This document shows positions 37,287 through 46,017 of a DNA stretch of 64,000 nt, piece by piece. The notes below the pieces were generated by a model. It did not search any database and was not told where the DNA came from. It saw only the letters and a list, made by a program, of their open reading frames with translations. This DNA is from Flavobacterium gilvum. Its GTDB lineage: Bacteria; Bacteroidota; Bacteroidia; Flavobacteriales; Flavobacteriaceae. Both the position numbers and the translations under genes were made by a program. The first letter of the stretch is position 1. The number at the start of each line of letters is the position of its first letter. The DNA lies in NCBI RefSeq assembly GCF_001761465.1, contig NZ_CP017479.1, positions 1,178,001 through 1,242,000 of the forward strand. The letters run 5' to 3'.

Positions 37287-38196
37287 TATTTCTATTTTTT
37301 ATGTAATGTTCTTCGTAATATATCTAGTACCACATAGAGGAACACAAAATCAAAATGATTTAAAAATCAGAAATTACTTTTTTGTTTTCTTCCAAAAAAA
37401 GTTAACCCAAAAGTGATTTATACAAAATGTTGTTTTTATTATAATGAATACTGGGTTTTCAATTTATTTTTGAATCAAAATAAATGCTGTTTTAAGCCTG
37501 GTTATTAAAATTAATAAAAACCCTTTTTTAAAGAATGCTAAAAAAATGGGGGTATGGTGTTAAGCTAAATCCAAACCTATAGAAATTATTTTATTTGTTG
37601 CATCAGGTTACATAACTGCTACCGCAATTCGTCTATTTTGCGTTAACACTTTTGAATGTATTTTTGATTTGAATAGCGTAACTCACCATAAATATTTTTA
37701 TAAGTAAAACACTACACCTAATAATCTAATTAATGAGTTGTCGGGTAATAGTCGGGTAAAACCAAGAGACAAACACAGTATTATTCATATTATCAATTAG
37801 TTAGTTTTAAAAAAGGTACTCTTGCCTAGAGTAACATCGCCAATAGCTTCCTTTTTTATAATCAAATAGGCAAGTAAAAAAGTCAAAAGTTTTGCAAACG
37901 AGACCTATTAAAAAACACCCCCACCACTAATCATAATCGACTTTTATTTTTTGTGTTTTGTTGTTAATGCAGGGGTATAATATTGTATCCAAATATTCCT
38001 CACTGAATATTTAACGCAACATTCTGATCCTTGTCGAAGTTAGAAAGTTTGCAGCAGGATATCTTTATCATTTTCTCCTGCCATTTACTGCGTGGAATAT
38101 TTCCACATGTCACAAGGATGCTTAATTGTAGTTGTCATCGGTGTCTACCTTTTCAGTTAATCTTATTTTTAACCCCTTGTAAAAAGATTTTTTAAA
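37287..38196. other. Gene-free left part of island
   Basis: About 0.9 kb with no convincing gene on either strand. Visible structure: GTCGGGTAA twice with an 11-bp period at 37740-37759, and the dyad GTGGAA-TAT-TTCCAC near 38095. Base composition is variable, with short GC-richer islands, so it may be decayed DNA. Confidence 0.5.
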
Positions 38197-39276
38197 TTAA
38201 AATGGAACATCCCAATCTTCATCCTCATCCCAATTCTCATCATCCTTATCTTCATCTTCATCAGAATTGGAGTCCAATATTCCAAAAGCTTCTTCATAGG
38301 TTGGAAGTTCACGAGTATCATTCCGAATTTCGTTAAACATATTTTTCACAATTTCACCCACTAATTGAGGCTCATTTTTTATATTTTCTTGAATTACATT
38401 GCTGCTTTGCAAATTTGATACTGGTGTAAATCTTAAATTTATTGAACCATCGGTTTGGATCCACCCACTATAAATATACTTCTCTTTTGCTCTAAATATT
38501 ACGTCCCTTTGTAATGTAAATGCCCCACTATAATCTGGATGGTTAATTGTTTGCTTATATTCCTTTCTAGCAAGTGAAAAACGTAATTCATCCAATGCAG
38601 TAGATGGTTCTCGATCCTTATCAGAATCTGCTTTGTTGAGAAATAAGTTTTTAATTGCTTCATTTATTCTTTCGTCAAATTCTAATTTATCAACCCAAAT
38701 ACCATTTCTAATTGCATTAAAAAAACCTAGACTTTCAAATTTATAAACATATCGCCACATTGATTTATCACCTCTATTTCCGTTAAAAACATTGGCAAAA
38801 ATCTTATTCATTGTTTTGTTTTCAATAAGTTTATAAAGTATATTTAACTCATTTTTAGGTAATTCAAGCCATTTTTTTTCATTTACGACTTCATCAAAAA
38901 ACGCGAGCTTTTCTTTTCTTTTTTCTTCCTGCCTATTTTGATGTTCCTTCCACTCCTTTTCATTTTTTCTACGAAATTCTTCTCTACATTCTGAACAGTT
39001 ATTAACTTTGCTCTTAAAAGTGTAATTAAAATCGCTTCTTAAGAAAATTTTGTCCTTCATTTCTTTATCACATTCACAACAATTGCCATGATTTATTTCA
39101 CAATGAGCATGTTTTTCAAGCAGTGTGTTAAGTTCTCCTTGTTTGATACCATGCATTTTGATAATTCCCGCGACTTTATTTAAGAAAATACCATCCTGAA
39201 TAAGCCAATAATCGTTAAGCATCTGTTTAGATTTAGCATCTAAATCTTCGTCAATATGTATTTCATAATCCTTCAT
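38197..39276 (-). CDS. Unknown protein with Cys-cluster and SSB-like acidic tail
   Basis: I do not recognise the family. The ATG at 39276 (MKDYEIHIDED) is chosen; an upstream start would place this gene only 9 bp from a possible divergent start. Residues ~55-100 contain paired cysteines (NCCECDKEM and NNCSECREEF, ~40 residues apart), a likely zinc site. A basic, charged helical region follows. The last 25 residues are almost all Asp/Glu and end DEDWDVPF, closely resembling the C-terminal tip of bacterial single-stranded DNA-binding proteins (DDxPF type). It is divergent from a small XRE regulator at 39361, which probably controls it. Confidence 0.6.
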   Translation of the reverse strand: MKDYEIHIDEDLDAKSKQMLNDYWLIQDGIFLNKVAGIIKMHGIKQGELNTLLEKHAHCEINHGNCCECDKEMKDKIFLRSDFNYTFKSKVNNCSECREEFRRKNEKEWKEHQNRQEEKRKEKLAFFDEVVNEKKWLELPKNELNILYKLIENKTMNKIFANVFNGNRGDKSMWRYVYKFESLGFFNAIRNGIWVDKLEFDERINEAIKNLFLNKADSDKDREPSTALDELRFSLARKEYKQTINHPDYSGAFTLQRDVIFRAKEKYIYSGWIQTDGSINLRFTPVSNLQSSNVIQENIKNEPQLVGEIVKNMFNEIRNDTRELPTYEEAFGILDSNSDEDEDKDDENWDEDEDWDVPF

Positions 39277-39360
39277 ACTCCATTCTTTTAAATATTTGTA
39301 AATATTGTCATATATGGCATTACAAGATGCTAATATATACAATTCCTTGCCTTGTCAAAT

Positions 39361-39603
39361 ATGTCAAGAATGGAAAAATCAGATTTATTGGAATTATTAG
39401 GAAAAAGGATAAAGGAACTACGATTAGAAAGAGGAATGTCTCAAGTTGATTTAGTAGCAAAAATGCAAGGAAACATTGATACTACAAACATTTCGAGAAT
39501 TGAAGCTGGCAGAACAAATCCAACAGTTTATAGTCTTTATAGATTAAGTGAAGCGTTGGAAATTTCAATGAGTGAGTTAGTAAATTTCAATGTTAAAAAG
39601 TAA
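39361..39603 (+). CDS. XRE-family HTH transcriptional regulator
   Basis: An 80-residue Cro/C1-type domain: LGKRIKELRLERGMSQVDLV, recognition helix NIDTTNISRIEAGR, and PTVYSLYRLSEALEISMSEL. It has the features of a one-domain repressor. The ATG at 39361 is chosen; a TTG lies three codons upstream and another ATG three codons downstream. Divergent from the SSB-tail gene with a shared short control region. Confidence 0.9.
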   Translation: MSRMEKSDLLELLGKRIKELRLERGMSQVDLVAKMQGNIDTTNISRIEAGRTNPTVYSLYRLSEALEISMSELVNFNVKK

Positions 39604-39840
39604 CACAGCTAATGATCTTAAAATCAATTTGATTAATAATCCGAATAAGACTTATGTAATAATTGTATAAATTGTCGAAAGTAATTAATAAAAGTATTCA
39701 GAAAACTAGTTAAAAGCACCTTCTGGACTACTTCTTAAGTATTTAAATTATAATTTTAAAATTTACTATTAAAGTAGCTGACTAAAGATAGATAGTACCA
39801 GTTTTAACACGGTATTAATAATCAATCCATAAAATTTGAT

Positions 39841-39848
39841 TAAATTTG
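39841..39848 (+). promoter_or_regulatory. Candidate -7 element before the metal resistance genes
   Basis: TAAATTTG fits TANNTTTG, 18 bp before the ATG at 39867. The spacer 39604-39866 holds nothing else recognisable. Confidence 0.45.
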
Positions 39849-39866
39849 GTGTAAATTAAGACTAAA

Positions 39867-40232
39867 ATGAACAAATTTCACATAATAGTAATCGTATTAT
39901 TTGGCTTTTTATTGATGCCAAGTAGTTCTTTTGCGTGTGAAAATAATTCTGCAAAACATTCTTCTCAAAAAGCAGTTTCATCAAATACCTGTAATGAAGA
40001 TTGTTGTAAAAATGATGGTCATTCAAAAAACAAAAAACACCAAGGTTGCGGTAAATGCAACCATTCGAATTGTGGTTGTGCTTCTACTTGCAATTCATCT
40101 GTTTCTATAAATGAATGGTACATTACTACCAATTGTTTTAATTTCTCTTCAGAAAAACCAAATTTTTACAACTATGAAACCGCCATTTCTTCCGGTTTCA
40201 ATTCTTTATGGCTTATACCTAAAATAAGCTAA
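39867..40232 (+). CDS. Small secreted Cys/His-rich protein, putative metal binder
   Basis: The signal peptide ends SSSFA and leaves a ~97-residue mature protein with about ten cysteines and several histidines in its first half (NEDCCKNDGH, GCGKCNHSNCGCAS). Such a composition suggests soft-metal (Cu, Ag) binding in the periplasm. The C-terminal 40 residues lack cysteine. It lies upstream of the heavy-metal genes and may be the first member of that group. No named family is recognised. Confidence 0.65.
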   Translation: MNKFHIIVIVLFGFLLMPSSSFACENNSAKHSSQKAVSSNTCNEDCCKNDGHSKNKKHQGCGKCNHSNCGCASTCNSSVSINEWYITTNCFNFSSEKPNFYNYETAISSGFNSLWLIPKIS

Positions 40233-40460
40233 ATCAAATTTTGACAGCCATAAGTGTGTCAAATTCAAAGCAATTCTTGCTTTAAAATCATTTATTCTAT
40301 CGATTAAAATTATTTGTAAATTTATAGCTTAAGACTCTTATTTACAATTATTTACAACTCTATAGAATTCATAATTATTTCAAACGTATAATAAAATGGA
40401 AATTCACTGAATCGATTCTTTCGATGAAGTCAATTCTCTGTTTAATAAAAATCCAAAAAA

Positions 40461-41075
40461 ATGAAAAATTTAATTATAGTATTAAGTGCAGTTTTTGCAT
40501 TTACTACCGTAGCATCAGCACAAATAGCTACAAAAGAAGAAGAACAAAAAATTGTGTATGTGTGTCCAATGCATCCAGACGAAACGAATCTAAGCTCCGG
40601 AAAATGTCCAAAATGCGGAATGGAATTGAAAAAAGTTACCGAAAAAATACCGACCTATGCTACAAAAGGAAGTCAGCCTCAAAGCAAAACGATAATAAAA
40701 TATGTCTGTCCAATGGACAGCACAACTTCGGATAAACCTGGAAAATGCTCCAAATGTGCAATGGCAATGGTAAAAACTACTGAAAAAGTAGACACACACG
40801 CTCAAAAAGGAAGCCAACCTAAGACTAAAACTGTGATAAAATATGTTTGTCAAGTAGACGGTACAACTTCAGCTACTGCAGGAAAATGTTCTAAATGCGG
40901 AACTGAAATGGTAAAAATTACCGAAAAAGTGGACTTACACCCGCTAAAAGGTAGCCAGCCTAAAACTAAAACTGTGACAAAATATGTTTGTCCAATGGAC
41001 GGCACAACTGCCGACACCAAAGGGGAATGCCCTAAATGTGGGATGGCAATGATTCAAAAAGAAAACAACAAATAA
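40461..41075 (+). CDS. Periplasmic protein with four heavy-metal-binding domains
   Basis: A signal peptide (ends VASAQ) precedes four ~47-residue repeats starting near residues 33, 81, 128 and 175. Each has the heavy-metal-binding domain pattern YxCPM(H/D)...GKCPKCGMxM, the same module found at the N-terminus of CusB-type adaptors. Repeat 3 is altered (YVCQVDGTT, GTEM), losing the first Met. Linkers are also repeated (KGSQPKTKT). It probably binds Cu/Ag or zinc in the periplasm and may hand metal to the efflux pump. Confidence 0.85.
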   Translation: MKNLIIVLSAVFAFTTVASAQIATKEEEQKIVYVCPMHPDETNLSSGKCPKCGMELKKVTEKIPTYATKGSQPQSKTIIKYVCPMDSTTSDKPGKCSKCAMAMVKTTEKVDTHAQKGSQPKTKTVIKYVCQVDGTTSATAGKCSKCGTEMVKITEKVDLHPLKGSQPKTKTVTKYVCPMDGTTADTKGECPKCGMAMIQKENNK

Positions 41076-41110
41076 TTAATCAAAGTTTTATAAACCTAAA
41101 AAAAATAAAG

Positions 41111-41677
41111 ATGAAAAAATTAATTCTTTCAGCCGTAGTACTATCATTAGCATTAGTTTCTTGTAACCAAAAAAACAAACAAGAGGAAACAGTTAATCCA
41201 GCCACAGAAAATACTGAGACTGCAACTGTAAAAGTCGACCCAAATGCATTTTCCGTTAAAGATATTGTTACGGATTATTTGTCTTTAAAAAATGCATTGA
41301 CCAAAGATGATTCTAATGGAGCTTCAAGTGCAGGAAAAAAATTGGTGGAAACTTTAGGGAAAACGGATATGAAAAAATTGTCTGGCGAACAGATGAAAAC
41401 CTATATGGATATTGCCGATGACCTTAAAGAACATGCCGAGCATATTGGAGATAACGCCGGAAAGATTGCCCACCAAAGAGAACATTTTGTTTTAATGAGC
41501 AAAGACATCAACGACTTGGTACAAAATTTTCAATCTGAACAAAAACTGTATCAGGATTTTTGCCCAATGGCCGATAATGGTAAAGGTGCAATTTGGATAA
41601 GCGAATCAAAAGAAATTAAAAACCCTTATTTCGGTTCTGAAATGCTTACTTGTGGTTCTGTGAGAAAGGAGTTCTAA
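41111..41677 (+). CDS. DUF3347-domain lipoprotein
   Basis: The start at 41111 gives MKKLILSAVVLSLALVSC, a lipoprotein signal with lipobox Cys at ~18. The domain at ~50-175 (VTDYLSLKNALTKDD, DDLKEHAEHIGDN, LYQDFCPMADNGKGAIWI) matches DUF3347, a family commonly encoded beside copper efflux systems or at the N-terminus of their adaptors in Bacteroidota. CPMADNG and LTCGSV may contribute metal ligands. It is followed 1 bp later by the next gene. Confidence 0.88.
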   Translation: MKKLILSAVVLSLALVSCNQKNKQEETVNPATENTETATVKVDPNAFSVKDIVTDYLSLKNALTKDDSNGASSAGKKLVETLGKTDMKKLSGEQMKTYMDIADDLKEHAEHIGDNAGKIAHQREHFVLMSKDINDLVQNFQSEQKLYQDFCPMADNGKGAIWISESKEIKNPYFGSEMLTCGSVRKEF

Positions 41678-41678
41678 G

Positions 41679-42134
41679 ATGAAAAATATCTTCAAAAAGA
41701 TATTAGGTATTGGATTAATTATTTTTTTGCTCTTGCAGTTATATCAGCCTGCTCGAAACGTTGCTTTCGAGCAGGATTTAACTGCTGATTTTTCAAAAGC
41801 ATATCATGTCCCTTCTAAAGTTGAGACGATATTGCGAAACTCTTGTTATGATTGTCACAGCAATAACACTAATTATCCCTGGTACTCCAATATTCAGCCT
41901 GTTAGATTTTTTTTGGAAAACCATATACAAAATGGGAAAAAAGATTTGAATTTCGATGAATTTGGAACTTATTCAAAACGCAAGCAAAATAGCAAATTGA
42001 AAGCTATAAGTAAACAAATTAAGTTGAATGAAATGCCTTTGAGGTCTTATACTTTAATTCATAAAAATGCAATGCTTTCCACTGGCCAAAAACAGGAAGT
42101 AATCAATTGGATTAATAGCCTTAAAGACAACTAA
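41679..42134 (+). CDS. Haem-binding domain protein
   Basis: A single N-terminal membrane anchor (IGLIIFLLLQLYQP) is followed by a periplasmic domain with the cytochrome c motif CYDCH (Cys 56, Cys 59, His 60) and NTNYPWYSNIQP. This matches the haem-binding domain family (haem_bd). It is found near DUF3347 genes in Bacteroidota. Possible roles: redox handling of copper, or electron transfer. It is directly joined to the DUF3347 gene, so the two are translationally linked. Confidence 0.85.
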   Translation: MKNIFKKILGIGLIIFLLLQLYQPARNVAFEQDLTADFSKAYHVPSKVETILRNSCYDCHSNNTNYPWYSNIQPVRFFLENHIQNGKKDLNFDEFGTYSKRKQNSKLKAISKQIKLNEMPLRSYTLIHKNAMLSTGQKQEVINWINSLKDN

Positions 42135-42174
42135 TAATCAAACATGAATTATTCTTTATAAATTAAAAAACAAA

Positions 42175-42774
42175 ATGAATATCAACAATAATATAGATAA
42201 ATTAGGCACACTTGGACTTTTCCTAACAGCAGTATTTTCTCCATGCTGTTTTCCTCTTTTTGCATTCATCGGTTCAGTTTTTGGATTGGGTAGTTTCGAA
42301 TTGTTTGGTGGATGGACAATGTGGATATTTCAGACAATGATTTTAGTATCAATTTCAGGCTTGGTTATTTCGTATAGAAAACATCAGAATCTTTATCCTT
42401 TATTGATAGCTATTCCAAGTGGAATAATTATTTTATTCGGATACTATTTCAGTATTAATTATTCACATGTTTATATAGGGATGTTTGGTTTATTAATTGG
42501 AACTGTAATTAATTATTACTCAAATAAAATGGTAAGTAATTGTAAAACTTGTATCGTATTCAACGGTAAATCTGTGGAGCTAAAATCAACTCTGACTTGT
42601 CCAAACTGTGGACATAAAAAAGATGAAATGATGCCAACAGATGCTTGTCAATTTTTTTATGAATGTGAAAATTGTAATACAGTTTTGAGACCCAAACAAG
42701 GCGATTGTTGTGTTTTTTGTAGCTATGGGAATATAAAATGTCCGCCAATACAAGCTGGAGACAAATGTTGTTAA
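42175..42774 (+). CDS. MerC-like membrane protein fused to a GDCCVxC domain
   Basis: Residues 1-120 contain four membrane helices with a Cys pair in FSPCCFPLFAF (Cys 24, 25), as in MerC-type metal transporters. A cytoplasmic tail with CxxC knuckles follows (CKTCIVF, CPNCGHKK, CENCN) and the last 24 residues are GDCCVFCSYGNIKCPPIQ plus GDKCC. The GDCCVxC element is known as a separate small (seleno)protein; here the residue is cysteine. It probably moves or senses mercury-like or copper ions. The gene lies directly before cusA. Confidence 0.8.
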   Translation: MNINNNIDKLGTLGLFLTAVFSPCCFPLFAFIGSVFGLGSFELFGGWTMWIFQTMILVSISGLVISYRKHQNLYPLLIAIPSGIIILFGYYFSINYSHVYIGMFGLLIGTVINYYSNKMVSNCKTCIVFNGKSVELKSTLTCPNCGHKKDEMMPTDACQFFYECENCNTVLRPKQGDCCVFCSYGNIKCPPIQAGDKCC

Positions 42775-42788
42775 AAAATTAAAACGTG

Positions 42789-44078
42789 ATGGTAGAAAAA
42801 TTAATATCATTTTCATTAAGAAACAGATTTATAGTCCTGCTCATTTCAGCCGGTCTATTTGCTTGGGGTGTTTATTCTGTGCAACAAAATCCCATAGATG
42901 CCATTCCTGATTTATCCGAAAATCAAGTAATTGTATTTACGGAGTGGATGGGAAGAAGTCCGCAGGTTATCGAGGCACAAGTAACCTATCCCTTGGTGTC
43001 CAATCTACAAGGAATACCAAAAGTCAAGAATATTCGTGGTGCTTCTATGTTTGGGATGAGCTTCGTATATATTGTTTTTGAGGACAATGTAGATATCTAT
43101 TGGGCAAGAACCCGGGTTTTGGAAAGACTCAATTATGCCCAGCGCCTTTTGCCTCAAAGTGTGGTTCCAACTCTTGGCCCAGATGGAACAGGTGTAGGTC
43201 ATGTTTTTTGGTACCATTTCAAGGCGAATGGTATGGACTTGGGAGAACAAAGAGCATTACAGGATTGGTACGTGAAATTTGCATTGCAAACTGTTCCGGG
43301 AGTTGCCGAAGTAGCTTCGTTTGGTGGTTTTGAGAAACAATACCAATTGGTTTTAGACCCTTTGAAAATGCAACATTACAAAGTCAGTATGATGGAAGTG
43401 ATGAACGCTGTAAAAGCCAATAATAATGATGTAGGCGGACGGAAATTCGAAATGAGTGATATGTCATACATAATAAGGGGATTGGGATATATAAAAAACA
43501 TAAAGGACGTCGAGGACATAGCCATTAAAAATTACAATTCTATTCCGGTTCGAATAAAAGATATTGGCTCCCTGCAAATGGGTGGCGATTTGCGTTTAGG
43601 AATTTTTGACGAAAACGGTTCTGGCGAAGTAGTTGGCGGTATTGTAGTGATGCGATACGGAGAAAATGCCGATAATGTCATTAAAGCTGTCAAAGCAAAA
43701 ATGAAAGAAGTGGAGAAAGGACTGCCGGAGGGTGTGACTTTTAAAACATCCTATGACCGAAGTGAATTGATTGAAAAAGCAATCGATTCTGTCAAAGGAA
43801 CGCTAATCGAAGAGATGATTGCAGTATCAATAGTGGTTTTACTATTTCTTTTTCATTGGCGAAGCGCATTGATAATACTCATCCAATTACCCATATCGGT
43901 TGCTATTGGCTTCATTTTACTTGAAGCATTTGGTATTTCATCAAACATTATGTCATTGACGGGAATTGCTTTGGCAATTGGAGTTGTCGTAGATGATGGT
44001 ATCGTAATGGTAGAGAATGCCTATAGAACAATTTCGGAAAAACAGGAAGAAATGGACAATAACCAACATCTTACTTAA
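42789..44078 (+). CDS. cusA: CusA-like heavy-metal RND efflux pump, N-terminal part (frameshifted)
   Basis: This open frame encodes TM1, the first periplasmic porter loop and TM2-TM4 of a CusA-type (HME-RND) pump: QQNPIDAIPDLSENQVIV, EWMGRSPQVIEAQVTYPL, TLGPDGTGVGHVFWYH and GVVVDDGIVMVENAYR (proton-relay Asp). It stops at TAA 44076-44078, in the cytoplasmic loop after TM4. The pump continues in the +1 frame at 44080. A net one-base insertion or two-base loss would explain the split; the two parts add to ~1,075 residues, about full CusA length, so little or nothing is missing. GTG at 42786 is an alternative start. Confidence 0.9.
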   Translation: MVEKLISFSLRNRFIVLLISAGLFAWGVYSVQQNPIDAIPDLSENQVIVFTEWMGRSPQVIEAQVTYPLVSNLQGIPKVKNIRGASMFGMSFVYIVFEDNVDIYWARTRVLERLNYAQRLLPQSVVPTLGPDGTGVGHVFWYHFKANGMDLGEQRALQDWYVKFALQTVPGVAEVASFGGFEKQYQLVLDPLKMQHYKVSMMEVMNAVKANNNDVGGRKFEMSDMSYIIRGLGYIKNIKDVEDIAIKNYNSIPVRIKDIGSLQMGGDLRLGIFDENGSGEVVGGIVVMRYGENADNVIKAVKAKMKEVEKGLPEGVTFKTSYDRSELIEKAIDSVKGTLIEEMIAVSIVVLLFLFHWRSALIILIQLPISVAIGFILLEAFGISSNIMSLTGIALAIGVVVDDGIVMVENAYRTISEKQEEMDNNQHLT

Positions 44079-44079
44079 A

Positions 44080-46017
44080 ATGAAAGACAAACTCAAAAAT
44101 ATATTCAAAAAAGAAAACGACCCATTATCTTCAGAAGAGAAACGAAAGCTAATAGAAGCCTCTTCTAAATTAGTTGGCCCGGGTGTGTTCTATTCGACAA
44201 TAATCGTAATTGCATCTTTCTTGCCCGTATTTCTGCTAACGGGAATGGAAGGTAAATTATTTGGCCCATTGGCATGGACAAAATCGTTCATACTGATAGT
44301 TGATGCTTTTTTAGCCATTACACTTGCCCCAGTGCTGATTAGTCTTTTACTAAAAGGAAAACTTCGTCCAGAAAACAAAAATCCAATAAACAGGAAATTG
44401 GAAAGCATTTACACTCCTATTTTGACCCTTTGTTTAAAATGGAGAAAAACAGTTTTGGCGGTCAACATTGTGGCACTGTTAATAGGCATATTGATGTTTA
44501 CTCGTTTGGGGTCAGAATTTATGCCTCCGCTCGATGAAGGTTCTGTTCTTTTTATGCCTGTAACTCTGCCTGATGTTTCCAATTCCGAAGTGAAACGAAT
44601 TTTGCAGATTCAGGACAGATTGATAAAATCAATTCCCGAAGTGGCTCACGTTTTAGGGAAAGCAGGCAGAGCCAATACTGCAACCGATAACAGCCCCATA
44701 AGTATGATTGAAACTATTGTTTTGCTAAAGCCCAGTAACGAATGGAGAGAAGGCAAGACGAAAGCCGATATCATAAATGAAATCAATAATAAACTGCAAA
44801 TACCAGGAGTTACTAATGGTTTTACGCAACCTATTATTAACCGTATCAATATGCTTTCCACAGGCATTAGAACCGATGTAGGTATAAAAATCTACGGCGA
44901 AAGTTTAGATACGATTAATGCTTTATCACAAAAAATAAAAATGGCATTGGATGGAACATCGGGGGTTAAAGATTTGTATTCCGAACCCATTACAGGTGGA
45001 AAATACATTGATATCGAGCCTAAAAGAGAAGTTATAGGCAGATATGGACTTTCAATAGACGATATAAACGCTGTTGTGGAAGCTTCTATCGGTGGAATGA
45101 AACTCACCACAACTATTGAGGGAAGACAGCGTTTTTCGGTCAATGCGCGATATGCACAAGAATACCGAAACAGCATTGAAGCCTTGAAAAAACTGCAAGT
45201 ACAAACAATGGAATTTGGCCCCATACCATTAGAAACGGTTGCCGATGTAAAAATAAGTGATGGCCCGCCTATGATAAACAGCGAAAATGCGATGCTTCGA
45301 GGCAGTGTATTGTTTAATGTTCGGGATAGGGATTTAGGAAGTACGGTCAAAGAAGCACAAAGAAAATTGAATGAAATGATTACTAAAATGCCAAAAGGCT
45401 ATTATGTGGAATGGAGCGGGCAATGGGAAAATCAAATTAGAGCCAATAAAACTTTGGGTATAATTCTCCCGATTGTTGTCGTGATTATTTTCCTCATTTT
45501 ATATTTCACTTATCATTCTATGAAAGAGGCCTTGATTACTATGATAACGGTTCCGTTTGCATTGATTGGCGGAATTTTTATGGTCTATTTTTATGGAATT
45601 AATTTATCGGTTGCCGTGGCTGTCGGTTTTATTGCCTTGTTTGGTTTGGCTGTCGAAACGGCGATGCTGATTACCATTTATTTGAACGAAGCAATGAATA
45701 AAATGGTCGAAAAATACGGCAACAGCAACGAAACCTTGACTGAAGAAATAGTAAGAGAATATATTATTGACGGTTCCGCCAAGAGATTACGCCCAAAACT
45801 GATGACCGTTTCGGTTTCTTTGTTTGGTCTGATTCCCATTCTTTGGGCAACAGGAACAGGAGCTGATGTAATGCTTCCTATCACAGTTCCGCTCATAGGC
45901 GGGACAATTACTTCAACGATTTATGTATTATTGGTAACCCCTGTTGTTTTTGAAATGGTAAAACTTCACGAATTAAGAACAAAAGGAAAAATTAATCTTA
46001 TAGATGCAAAACATTAA
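44080..46017 (+). CDS. cusA: CusA-like heavy-metal RND efflux pump, C-terminal part (frameshifted)
   Basis: Residues from MKDKLKNIFKKENDP onward supply the rest of the loop, TM5-TM12 and the second porter loop: VFYSTIIVIASFLPVF, GSEFMPPLDEGSVLFMP, the methionine-containing metal path region RINMLSTGIRTDVGIK, and LRPKLMTVSVSLFGLIPILW. The frame is open further upstream (from ~44017), but an ATG stands 1 bp after the stop of the first part (TAA-A-ATG), allowing reinitiation. The 3' end overlaps the TolC-like gene by 14 bp. Either a pseudogenised pump, a sequence error or a functional two-piece pump. Confidence 0.9.
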   Translation: MKDKLKNIFKKENDPLSSEEKRKLIEASSKLVGPGVFYSTIIVIASFLPVFLLTGMEGKLFGPLAWTKSFILIVDAFLAITLAPVLISLLLKGKLRPENKNPINRKLESIYTPILTLCLKWRKTVLAVNIVALLIGILMFTRLGSEFMPPLDEGSVLFMPVTLPDVSNSEVKRILQIQDRLIKSIPEVAHVLGKAGRANTATDNSPISMIETIVLLKPSNEWREGKTKADIINEINNKLQIPGVTNGFTQPIINRINMLSTGIRTDVGIKIYGESLDTINALSQKIKMALDGTSGVKDLYSEPITGGKYIDIEPKREVIGRYGLSIDDINAVVEASIGGMKLTTTIEGRQRFSVNARYAQEYRNSIEALKKLQVQTMEFGPIPLETVADVKISDGPPMINSENAMLRGSVLFNVRDRDLGSTVKEAQRKLNEMITKMPKGYYVEWSGQWENQIRANKTLGIILPIVVVIIFLILYFTYHSMKEALITMITVPFALIGGIFMVYFYGINLSVAVAVGFIALFGLAVETAMLITIYLNEAMNKMVEKYGNSNETLTEEIVREYIIDGSAKRLRPKLMTVSVSLFGLIPILWATGTGADVMLPITVPLIGGTITSTIYVLLVTPVVFEMVKLHELRTKGKINLIDAKH

